From: G020354085 sp964482055
GTDB taxonomy: Bacteria > Pseudomonadota > Gammaproteobacteria > Acidiferrobacterales > Sulfurifustaceae
Direction of reading: 5' to 3'
Length of the DNA stretch: 7,213 bases
Assembly (NCBI GenBank): GCA_964482055.1
Contig: CAYZVX010000104.1
Span: 1-7,213 of the forward strand
Shown here: piece by piece, positions 1-5,554 of the stretch
Numbering within the stretch: position 1 is the first letter of the stretch
Layout: every line of letters begins with the position of its first letter
Made by a program: the position numbers and the translations under genes
The notes under the pieces: model-generated
Database searches by the model: none
What the model was told of the DNA's origin: nothing
The model's input: only the letters and a program-made list of their open reading frames with translations

Positions 1-80
1 TGCGGCGCGGACGCCGCGGCCTCGAGCAGCAGCCGCAGCCGGACGTCGAGCGCGGCGGTGGACAGGGGCTGGTCGGGCAT
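1..80 (-). CDS. N-terminal fragment of the gene downstream of cbbQ (possibly cbbO-like)
   Basis: An open frame starts at an ATG (complement of 78-80) and runs leftward off the window edge, giving only 26 residues beginning MPDQPLSTAALDVRLRLLLE. The fragment is too short to identify from its own sequence. CbbQ/NorQ ATPases usually have a downstream CbbO/NorD partner with a von Willebrand factor A domain, and this frame lies 63 bp downstream of cbbQ on the same strand, so a CbbO-like protein is the best guess. No good Shine-Dalgarno sequence precedes this ATG, because the inverted heptad repeat fills the gap. The start could therefore be elsewhere, and other frames are also open here because the DNA is GC-rich. 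Confidence 0.35.
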   Translation of the reverse strand, partial: MPDQPLSTAALDVRLRLLLEAAASAP

Positions 81-84
81 GAGC

Positions 85-144
85 GGTTTCAGGTTGCTGG
101 TTTGAGGTTTGAGGTTCACAACCTGAAACCTCAAACCTGAAACC
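85..144. repeat. Inverted array of 7-bp GTTTSAG repeats forming a long hairpin
   Basis: The gap between cbbQ and the next gene is built almost wholly of 7-bp units. On the + strand GTTTCAG (86-92), a degenerate GTTGCTG (93-99), GTTTGAG (100-106) and GTTTGAG (107-113) run in register. After a short turn come the inverted units CTGAAAC (123-129), CTCAAAC (130-136) and CTGAAAC (137-143). The inner arms 99-116 and 120-137 pair at 17 of 18 positions around a 3-nt loop. The outer arms 85-91 and 138-144 pair perfectly and leave 92-98 as a bulge. The array abuts the cbbQ stop codon (144-146). It may be a mobile or expanding intergenic repeat, an mRNA-stabilising hairpin, or a partial terminator between the two genes. 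The structure is certain from the sequence; the role is unknown. Confidence 0.85.
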
Positions 145-956
145 TAGAACAGCGAGGCGGACAGCTCGTTCACGGCGGCGAGCATCTCCGGATCGTCGGT
201 GAGCGCCTCGGCAATCGCGCCGCGGCAGGCGGTTCTTGGATCGATGCCGGAGGCGAGCAGCTTGCCGGCGTGCACGAGCAGGCGCGTGCTCGCGCCTTCG
301 TCGAGCCCGTTGCCCTTCAGGTTGCGCGTCATGCCGGCGAACTTGACGAGACGCTCGGCGGTTGCGGCATCGATGCCGGTCTCGCGCTGGATGATCTTGG
401 CCTCGAGCGCCGCGGCCGGATAGCTGAACTCCATCGCCACGAAGCGCTGACGCGTGGACTGCTTCAAGTCCTTGAGCACGCTCTGGTAACCGGGGTTGTA
501 AGAGATGGCGAGACAGAACTCGGGCGGCGCGGCGAGCAGCTCGCCAGTCTTTTCCATCGGCAGGACGCGGCGATCGTCGGCGAGCGGATGGATTACCACG
601 GTCGTGTCCTTGCGCGCCTCGACGATCTCGTCGAGATAGCAGATCGCGCCGGCGCGCACCGCGCGCGCCAGCGGCCCATCGACCCACACGGTCTCCCCGC
701 CGGTGATGAGGTAGCGCCCGACCAGGTCCGAGGCGGTGAGGTCGTCATGGCAGGACACGGTGATGAGCGGGCGCTTCAGGCGCCAGGCCATGTGCTCCAT
801 GAAGCGCGTCTTGCCGCAGCCGGTCGGGCCCTTGAGCAGCACCGGAAGGCGGTTGCGGTAGGCCGCCTCGAACAGCTCGATCTCCTTGCCCACCGGCTCG
901 TAATAGGGCTCATCCTTAATAAGGTATTCCTCGACCTTCAGCACGCGCGCTTTCAC
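144..956 (-). CDS. cbbQ: CbbQ/NorQ-family AAA+ ATPase, probable Rubisco activase subunit
   Basis: This 270-residue protein has the normal length for the CbbQ/NorQ branch of MoxR-like AAA+ ATPases. The Walker A motif GPTGCGKT is at about 43-50. The Walker B motif AICYLDE is at about 104-110. The sensor-1 segment ISYNPGY has its Asn at 154, and an arginine-rich STRQRF element is at about 167-172. The ASDLVGRY and DTTVVIHPL segments are typical of CbbQ. In autotrophs CbbQ works with CbbO to remodel inhibited form I Rubisco; the related NorQ acts with NorD on nitric oxide reductase. CbbQ is favoured over NorQ by the segments around the Walker motifs and by the sulfur-lithotroph context, but no Rubisco gene is visible. 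The start is GTG at 956, with AGGA 6 nt upstream. It is transcribed away from the qmo operon. Confidence 0.85.
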   Translation of the reverse strand: MKARVLKVEEYLIKDEPYYEPVGKEIELFEAAYRNRLPVLLKGPTGCGKTRFMEHMAWRLKRPLITVSCHDDLTASDLVGRYLITGGETVWVDGPLARAVRAGAICYLDEIVEARKDTTVVIHPLADDRRVLPMEKTGELLAAPPEFCLAISYNPGYQSVLKDLKQSTRQRFVAMEFSYPAAALEAKIIQRETGIDAATAERLVKFAGMTRNLKGNGLDEGASTRLLVHAGKLLASGIDPRTACRGAIAEALTDDPEMLAAVNELSASLF

Positions 957-980
957 GGGGATTCCTGCAATTCGGCTAGG

Positions 981-1010
981 GTTAAATCGTTGAGCGAATC
1001 AGTATGCCAA
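981..1010 (-). promoter_or_regulatory. Putative sigma-70 promoter for cbbQ
   Basis: Read on the minus strand, TTGGCA (complement of 1005-1010; 5 of 6 consensus bases) is followed after 18 bp by TTTAAC (complement of 981-986; 4 of 6). Transcription would start near 974, giving a short leader that contains the AGGA and the GTG start of cbbQ at 956. A T7 tract at 1027-1033 falls where a distal UP-element half would lie. This is a pattern match only; a CbbR or other activator site was not identifiable. Confidence 0.4.
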
Positions 1011-1145
1011 ATCTGCGGGCACACACAAAAAAATCGCCTGTCGCGAGGCAGCGAGAACCGGTGCCAATATCGCCCATCGCGCCGGCCGGCAGCCGCGGAA
1101 AACACCGAGCCATTCTTATCTGTGCATACGAAATTTGAATCTTCC

Positions 1146-1178
1146 CGGGCATGCCTTGCCCGTGGCGCCTCACGCCAC
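1146..1178. promoter_or_regulatory. Two abutting 6-bp stem-loops upstream of qmoA
   Basis: CGGGCA (1146-1151) and TGCCCG (1157-1162) are perfect inverted copies around a 5-nt loop. Immediately adjoining, GTGGCG (1162-1167) and CGCCAC (1173-1178) form a second perfect 6-bp pair, also around a 5-nt loop. The two share base 1162, so they cannot both form fully. They lie 75-107 bp before the qmoA start, either as protein-binding palindromes or as leader hairpins. GC-rich DNA gives such pairs by chance fairly often, so the role is uncertain. Confidence 0.35.
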
Positions 1179-1200
1179 TCATAGAGTATCGTTGCCGTCC

Positions 1201-1219
1201 CCGGCGGCTCGCGCGCCGG
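1201..1219 (+). promoter_or_regulatory. GC-rich stem-loop in the qmoA leader
   Basis: CCGGCG (1201-1206) and CGCCGG (1214-1219) form a perfect 6-bp stem around a 7-nt loop. The stem ends 22 bp before the GGAG ribosome-binding site (1242-1245), so if transcribed it would sit in the 5' leader without covering that site. It could affect leader stability. It may also be a chance pairing in GC-rich DNA. Confidence 0.25.
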
Positions 1220-1252
1220 CAGATTTCACACATATCGTGGTGGAGATCATCC

Positions 1253-2539
1253 ATGACTGAAGTCGTTGCGACGAACCAGACCATCCTCGTGGTCGGCGGA
1301 GGCATCAGCGGCATGACTGCGGCCATCGAGGCCGCCGAGTGCGGCAAGGATGTGGTACTGGTGGAGAAGAACCCATCGCTCGGCGGGCGGGTCAGCCAGC
1401 TCTACAAGTACTTCCCGAAGCTCTGCCATCCGACCTGCGGCATGGAGATCAACTTGAAGCGCTTGAAGGCCCAGAAGCGGGTCCGCGTCCTGACCCTGGC
1501 CGAGGTGACAGGCGTGAGCGGCAACGCCGGCGACTATTCAGTCAGCATCAGGATCAAGCCGCGCTACGTGAACGAGAACTGCACGGCCTGCGGGGCGTGC
1601 GCCGAGGCGGTGAGCGCCGAGATCGACGATGCGTACAACTACAACATGCGCAAGATCAAGGCCGCCTACATTCCGCACGCGATGGCCTATCCGCAGCGCT
1701 ACGTGATCGATCCGTCCATCATCGGCACGCCCGAGGCGGACAAGGCGAAGAGCGCGTGCAAGTACAACGCCATCGACCTCGACATGAAGGAGGAAACGCT
1801 CAACCTCAAGGTCGGCGCGGTGGTGTGGGCCACGGGCTGGAAGCCGTACGACGCCAACAAGATCCAGCCCTACGGCTACGACCGCTTCGCCAACGTCATC
1901 ACGAGCGTGGAGTTCGAGCGCATGATGGACCCGTTTGGCCCGACCGGGGGAAGGCTGGTACGTCCCTCCGACGGCAAGGAGGCGAAGAACGTCGCCTTCA
2001 TCCAGTGCGCGGGCTCGCGCGACCGCAACTACCTCAAGCACTGCTCGCGCATCTGCTGCATGGCCTCGCTCAAGCAGTCGACCTACGTGCGCGAGAAGTA
2101 CGCCGATGACGCCGATGTCTCGATCTACTACATCGACATCCGCGCCATCGACCGCTTCGAGGACTTTTACCAGAAGGTGCGCGCCGACGCGAAGGTGAAG
2201 TTCATCAAGTCGAAGGTCGCCTCGATCGCCGAGGACAAGGCGACCGGCAACCCGATCCTGCATGGCGTCGACACCGAGGGCTACAAGCGCTACGCCAACG
2301 CGCACGACCTCGTGGTGCTGGCGATCGGCATGGAGCCGTCGGTCGACGCCAGGTCGATCGGTGCCGGCGTGGCGGCCGATGCCTCCGGCTTCATCGACAT
2401 CAACGCCAGCGACGGCGCCGTGTTTGGCGCGGGCTGCGCGTCCAACGCGCTCGACGTGAACCGCGCCGTGCAAAGCGCCACGGCCGCCGCGCTGCGCGCG
2501 ATCCAGGTCGTCAACCGCGTTTCCCGGGCGGAGGCATGA
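1253..2539 (+). CDS. qmoA: QmoA, HdrA-like flavoprotein subunit of the Qmo complex
   Basis: This 428-residue cytoplasmic protein matches the short HdrA-like QmoA, which exchanges electrons with APS reductase through FAD and iron-sulfur centres. An FAD-binding GGGISG motif (G15, G17, G20) is followed by E38 at the end of the second strand. The HdrA-type Cys segments are C58/C62 (CHPTC) and C252, C264, C268-C269 (QCAGSRDR to CSRICC). The flavin-domain ATGW is near 193-196. A ferredoxin-like insert has C110, C113 and C116, but V120 replaces the usual fourth Cys; C169 remains from the second motif. In a two-cluster ferredoxin fold, three Cys of motif one plus the last of motif two bind one cluster, so a single [4Fe-4S] is predicted. 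The start at 1253 has GGAG 7 nt upstream; an in-frame ATG at 1151 would add an unrelated Arg-rich leader and is rejected. First gene of the operon. Confidence 0.93.
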   Translation: MTEVVATNQTILVVGGGISGMTAAIEAAECGKDVVLVEKNPSLGGRVSQLYKYFPKLCHPTCGMEINLKRLKAQKRVRVLTLAEVTGVSGNAGDYSVSIRIKPRYVNENCTACGACAEAVSAEIDDAYNYNMRKIKAAYIPHAMAYPQRYVIDPSIIGTPEADKAKSACKYNAIDLDMKEETLNLKVGAVVWATGWKPYDANKIQPYGYDRFANVITSVEFERMMDPFGPTGGRLVRPSDGKEAKNVAFIQCAGSRDRNYLKHCSRICCMASLKQSTYVREKYADDADVSIYYIDIRAIDRFEDFYQKVRADAKVKFIKSKVASIAEDKATGNPILHGVDTEGYKRYANAHDLVVLAIGMEPSVDARSIGAGVAADASGFIDINASDGAVFGAGCASNALDVNRAVQSATAAALRAIQVVNRVSRAEA

Positions 2540-2541
2540 GA

Positions 2542-2667
2542 ATGCTCAGCAAGTTGACCGACTTGGCGTCGAGGTCGCCAAGGACATCGACTCTTGATGC
2601 GGGACCAGACGTTCTGGGCGTCTGGGCGGTTCAAGACCATATTCATTTTTCTTCTTCGAGGCTTTAG
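2542..2667 (+). CDS. Possible 41-codon small ORF between qmoA and qmoB
   Basis: An ATG 2 nt after the qmoA stop opens a 41-codon frame (MLSKLTDLASRS at its start, ending HFSSSRL). It stops at TAG (2665-2667), 3 nt before the qmoB ATG. GGAGG at 2530-2534, inside the last codons of qmoA, lies 7 nt upstream, which is ideal spacing. The frame fills the whole intergenic gap and spans both stem-loops there. I recognise no domain, signal peptide or membrane helix. If translated, it could couple ribosome flow from qmoA to qmoB or open the hairpins. It may equally be a chance frame in stop-poor GC-rich DNA. Comparison with related operons would decide. Confidence 0.2.
   Translation: MLSKLTDLASRSPRTSTLDAGPDVLGVWAVQDHIHFSSSRL
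2552..2592 (+). promoter_or_regulatory. Extended stem-loop downstream of qmoA
   Basis: CTTGGCG (2562-2568) and CGCCAAG (2576-2582) form a perfect 7-bp stem around a 7-nt loop. Beyond a 4x4 internal loop, AGTTGA (2552-2557) pairs with TCGACT (2587-2592), allowing one G-U pair. No T tract follows directly, so it is not a standard terminator. An mRNA-processing, stability or translation-tuning element is more likely. Confidence 0.5.
2605..2625 (+). promoter_or_regulatory. Second stem-loop in the qmoA-qmoB gap
   Basis: CCAGACG (2605-2611) and CGTCTGG (2619-2625) form a perfect 7-bp stem around the 7-nt loop TTCTGGG, the same geometry as the preceding hairpin. The nearest T run (2646-2650) is about 20 nt beyond the stem, too far for intrinsic termination. 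An 8-bp tandem duplication overlaps it: TCTGGGCG occurs at 2613-2620 and again at 2621-2628. The qmoB ribosome-binding site lies further downstream and is not sequestered. Confidence 0.5.
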
Positions 2668-2670
2668 GCC

Positions 2671-4872
2671 ATGGCTGATATGAAAATCGGGGCATACATC
2701 TGCAAGGGCTGCGGGCTCGGCGAGCGCCTCAACACCCAGCAGCTCGTGAACGTCGCGCAGAAGGAGGGCAAGGCCCAGCTCGTGCGCGAGCATGAGTTCC
2801 TGTGCAATCACCAGGGCGTGGCCATGATCCGCGACGACATCGCGAAGGAGGGCGTCACCCACGTGGTGATCGCCGCCTGCTCGCGCCGCGCCAAGACCGA
2901 CGCGTTCAACTTCGATGGCGTTGCCTTGAGCCGCGCCAACCTGCGCGAGGGTGTCATCTGGGTGACGCCGGCCGATGACGACAAGAAGGAGATCGTCCAG
3001 GAGATGGCGGCCGACTACGTGCGCATGGGCTGCGCCGAGGTCAAGAAGATGCAGGTGCCGCAGCCCAACCCCAACCACGGCAACAACAAGCGCATCCTGG
3101 TGGTGGGCGGCGGCGTGTCCGGCATGACTGCGGCGCTCGAGGCCAGCAAGGCCGGCTACGAGGTGCTGCTCGTGGAGAAGACCGGCGCGCTCGGTGGCTG
3201 GGCGGCGAAGCTGTGGAAGCGCGTGCCCAACCGCGAGCCGTACGCCGCACCCGTGGATACCGGGGTCGAGGCCATGATCCAGGCGGTTACGGGCGACAAG
3301 CGCATCACCGTGCACCTCAACTCGACCATCACCAAGACGAGCGGCGCCCCCGGCCAGTTCAGCGTCGACATCAGCAAGGAATCGGGCGGCACCAGCACCG
3401 AGAACATCGGCGCCATCATCATGGCTTCCGGCTTCACGCAATACGACGCCAGCAAGCTCAGCAAGTACGGTTTCGGCAAGGCCCCGAACGTGGTCGACCA
3501 GGCCGGGCTGGAGGAACTCGCGAGGAAGGCCAACGGCGGTCCGATCAAGCGCGCTGACGGCAAGGAAGTGAAAAGCGTGGTGTTCGTGCAGTGCGCCGGT
3601 CAGCGCAGCCCCAAGGAGGGCGAGCTCAGCTACTGCTCGGGCCACTGCTGCAATACCTCGATCAAGCAGGCCATGTACTTCAAGGACCAGAACCCGGCTA
3701 TCGACGCCATGGTCATGTACACGGACCTGCGCACCCCGGGCAACGGCGAGGACTTCTACCGCAGCGCGCAGAAGAAGGGCGTGATCTTCACCAAGGGCTG
3801 GCCGAAGGAGGTTTCGGCGAGTGGTGAGCTCAAGTTCAAGGACGTGATCCTCAACGAGGAAGTGGCCGTCACGCCCGACCTGATCGTGCTCGCCACCGGC
3901 CAGGTGCCGAACTCGGGCGTGAACATCGAGGAGGTCAAGCAGGACGAACCGGGCCAGTGGGCGCCGAACCCGCAGTCGGTATTGAACATGGTCTATCGCC
4001 AGGGCAAGGACCTGCCGCAGCTGGTGCACGGTTTCAGCGACTCGCACTTCATCTGCTTCCCGTACGAGACCCGCCGCACCGGCATCTACACCTGTGGTCC
4101 GGTGCGCCGACCAATGGACATGGCGCAGGCGATGGAGGACGCCACCGGTGCTGCCTTGAAGGCGATCCAGGCCGTGGAAAACGCGGTGCACGGCCGCGCC
4201 GCCCATCCACGCTCCGGTGACCTGTCGTACCCGAGCTTCCGCAAGGAAGGCTGCACGCAGTGCAAGCGCTGCACGGTGGAGTGCCCGTTCGGCGCGATCG
4301 ACGAGGACGAGCAGCGCTACCCGGTGTTCAACGAGAGCCGCTGCCGGCGCTGCGGCACCTGCATGGGCGCCTGCCCGGTGCGCGTGATCTCCTTCGAGAA
4401 CTATTCGGTGGACTCCGTCGGCTACCAGATCAAGGGTGTGGAGATCCCGGACCAGTTCTCAGAAAAGCCCCGTATCCTGGTGCTGGCCTGCGAGAACGAC
4501 GCCTACCCGGCGCTCGACATGGCGGCCATGAACAAGATTCAGTATTCGGCATTCGCGCGCGTCATCCCGGTGCGCTGCCTCGGGAGCGTCAACACCATCT
4601 GGATCAACGACGCGTTGTCGAGCGGTTACGACGGCGTGATCCTGATGGGCTGCCAGAAGGGCGAAAACTACCAGTGCCACTTCGTGAAGGGCTCGGAGAT
4701 GGCGCACTACCGCATGAGCAAGATCGACGATACGCTGAAGGGCATGTCGCTCGAGACGGAGCGCGTGCGCACCTACGAGGTGGCGATCACCGACATCCAG
4801 CGCGCGCCCGCCCTGATCAACGACATGGCCGAGACGATCCAGAAGATCGGCCTGAGCCCCCTCAAGTTCTAG
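2671..4872 (+). CDS. qmoB: QmoB, HdrA-like flavoprotein with ferredoxin and MvhD-like domains
   Basis: This 733-residue protein has the domain order of QmoB, the larger HdrA-like subunit of the Qmo complex. Residues 1-130 form the HdrA N-terminal domain with C11, C14, C45 and C70. Next comes an FAD domain with GGGVSG (G146, G148, G151), then C308, C322, C326 and C327 in the HdrA pattern. Two complete [4Fe-4S] ferredoxin motifs follow: C528/C531/C534/C538 and C558/C561/C564/C568. The C-terminal part, from about 600, resembles MvhD, the [2Fe-2S] electron-entry subunit of hydrogenase-Hdr complexes, with C607, C636, C661 and C669 (CHF). In methanogens this domain links HdrA to a hydrogenase or formate dehydrogenase; in QmoB its partner is unsettled. 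GAGG at 2658-2661 is 9 nt before the ATG. The 131-bp gap from qmoA is long for a tight operon. Confidence 0.95.
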   Translation: MADMKIGAYICKGCGLGERLNTQQLVNVAQKEGKAQLVREHEFLCNHQGVAMIRDDIAKEGVTHVVIAACSRRAKTDAFNFDGVALSRANLREGVIWVTPADDDKKEIVQEMAADYVRMGCAEVKKMQVPQPNPNHGNNKRILVVGGGVSGMTAALEASKAGYEVLLVEKTGALGGWAAKLWKRVPNREPYAAPVDTGVEAMIQAVTGDKRITVHLNSTITKTSGAPGQFSVDISKESGGTSTENIGAIIMASGFTQYDASKLSKYGFGKAPNVVDQAGLEELARKANGGPIKRADGKEVKSVVFVQCAGQRSPKEGELSYCSGHCCNTSIKQAMYFKDQNPAIDAMVMYTDLRTPGNGEDFYRSAQKKGVIFTKGWPKEVSASGELKFKDVILNEEVAVTPDLIVLATGQVPNSGVNIEEVKQDEPGQWAPNPQSVLNMVYRQGKDLPQLVHGFSDSHFICFPYETRRTGIYTCGPVRRPMDMAQAMEDATGAALKAIQAVENAVHGRAAHPRSGDLSYPSFRKEGCTQCKRCTVECPFGAIDEDEQRYPVFNESRCRRCGTCMGACPVRVISFENYSVDSVGYQIKGVEIPDQFSEKPRILVLACENDAYPALDMAAMNKIQYSAFARVIPVRCLGSVNTIWINDALSSGYDGVILMGCQKGENYQCHFVKGSEMAHYRMSKIDDTLKGMSLETERVRTYEVAITDIQRAPALINDMAETIQKIGLSPLKF

Positions 4873-4916
4873 GGGTCAAACTCATCTGACAAGACGAACG
4901 AAGTAGGGCTACCGTT

Positions 4917-5540
4917 ATGAGCCAAGCGAACACCGCGATGGTCGAGAAGTACCGCAACGACTTCCTGAAGGAGGTCGAGGCGAACGTCGAGGAAGGCGAG
5001 TGGGTGAAGATGTGCATGCAGTGCGGCGTGTGCTCGGGCTCCTGCCCGTTCGGCCCGCACTGGGAGCACCCGCCGCAGGAAATCTTCATGATGATCCGCG
5101 CCGGCAAGCGCGACGAGGTTCTGAAGAGTGAATCGATGTGGATGTGCACGAGCTGCTACAACTGCATCGTGCGCTGCCCCAGGGAGATCCCCATCACCCA
5201 CATCATGCATGGCCTGGCCAACTACGCGCACCGCCTGGGGCTCGCACCCAAGATGAACCCGACCCGGCGCTTCGCCAAGATCTTCTGGGACAACATCGCG
5301 AAGAACGGCCGCGTCAACGAGCTCAAGCTCTCGGTCGGGCTGTACTTCATGGACGGCATCGCGAGCGGCATCAAGAAGGGCCTGGAGATGCTGCCGGTTG
5401 GCCTGGGCCTCATGAAGACCGGGCGGCTCAATCCGATGGGCCTGGTGTCGAGCCACGGCATCAAGAAGAAGGGTGAGCTGCAGGCGATGCTCAAGAAGGC
5501 GCGCGAGATCGAAGACAAGCGCAAGGGCCTGGCGGCCTGA
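4917..5540 (+). CDS. hdrC: HdrC-like subunit with two [4Fe-4S] motifs
   Basis: This 207-residue protein is a stand-alone HdrC. Two ferredoxin motifs lie near the N-terminus: C33/C36/C39/C43 (followed by PFG) and C77/C80/C83/C87 (followed by PRE). HdrC normally passes electrons between HdrA's clusters and the catalytic HdrB. The C-terminal 100 residues are basic and helical-looking, with a Gly/Leu-rich stretch at about 141-167 that is broken by charged residues; I see no convincing membrane helix. It therefore differs from QmoC, which fuses an HdrC-like part to a membrane cytochrome b domain. The gene starts 44 bp after qmoB with a weak AGTAGGG (4902-4908) 8 nt upstream of the ATG, and ends 14 bp before hdrB. 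Confidence 0.92.
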   Translation: MSQANTAMVEKYRNDFLKEVEANVEEGEWVKMCMQCGVCSGSCPFGPHWEHPPQEIFMMIRAGKRDEVLKSESMWMCTSCYNCIVRCPREIPITHIMHGLANYAHRLGLAPKMNPTRRFAKIFWDNIAKNGRVNELKLSVGLYFMDGIASGIKKGLEMLPVGLGLMKTGRLNPMGLVSSHGIKKKGELQAMLKKAREIEDKRKGLAA

Positions 5541-5554
5541 AGACGAGGTTCAAC

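Larger units (their letters stand above)
957..1252. other. Divergent intergenic region between cbbQ and qmoA
   Basis: This 296-bp gap separates the leftward cbbQ from the rightward qmoA and must hold control signals for both. The cbbQ side is AT-richer and has a recognisable promoter-like pair on the minus strand (981-1010), with a run of seven A at 1027-1033 that reads as a T tract upstream of it. The qmoA side has three short perfect inverted repeats (1146-1162, 1162-1178, 1201-1219). I could not find a convincing sigma-70 promoter reading toward qmoA. TTGAAT at 1135-1140 and TAGAGT at 1182-1187 resemble -10 boxes, but neither has a good -35 box at normal spacing. No coding region is supported here. 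Confidence 0.6.

Noticed and set aside
85..144. CRISPR array or tRNA-like structure
   Set aside because: The units are 7 bp with no spacers and turn into inverted copies, so it is neither a CRISPR array nor a tRNA.
270..1184. A 304-codon open frame on the + strand
   Set aside because: It lies opposite cbbQ, which has clear Walker motifs and family-wide similarity. The + frame has Arg/Ala/Leu-rich content typical of antisense frames in GC-rich DNA.
1151..1252. N-terminal extension of QmoA from an upstream in-frame ATG
   Set aside because: The added 34 residues are Arg/Trp-rich and unlike any QmoA N-terminus; the ATG at 1253 has GGAG at 7 nt and puts the FAD motif at the normal distance.
1538..2473. 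A 311-codon open frame on the - strand
   Set aside because: Antisense shadow of qmoA with biased composition and no motifs.
2605..2650. Intrinsic terminator between qmoA and qmoB
   Set aside because: The T run at 2646-2650 is about 20 nt beyond the hairpin stem, and the stem is only 7 bp, so termination is not expected.
2290..4206. A 638-codon open frame on the - strand
   Set aside because: It is antisense to the end of qmoA, the gap and most of qmoB. It has no recognisable domain and a His/Arg/Ala-biased composition; its length reflects GC-rich codon use in qmoB.
5337..5417. Membrane helix in HdrC (about residues 141-167)
   Set aside because: The Gly/Leu-rich stretch is interrupted by Asp, Lys-Lys and Glu, so it does not form a credible transmembrane segment and does not make this a QmoC.
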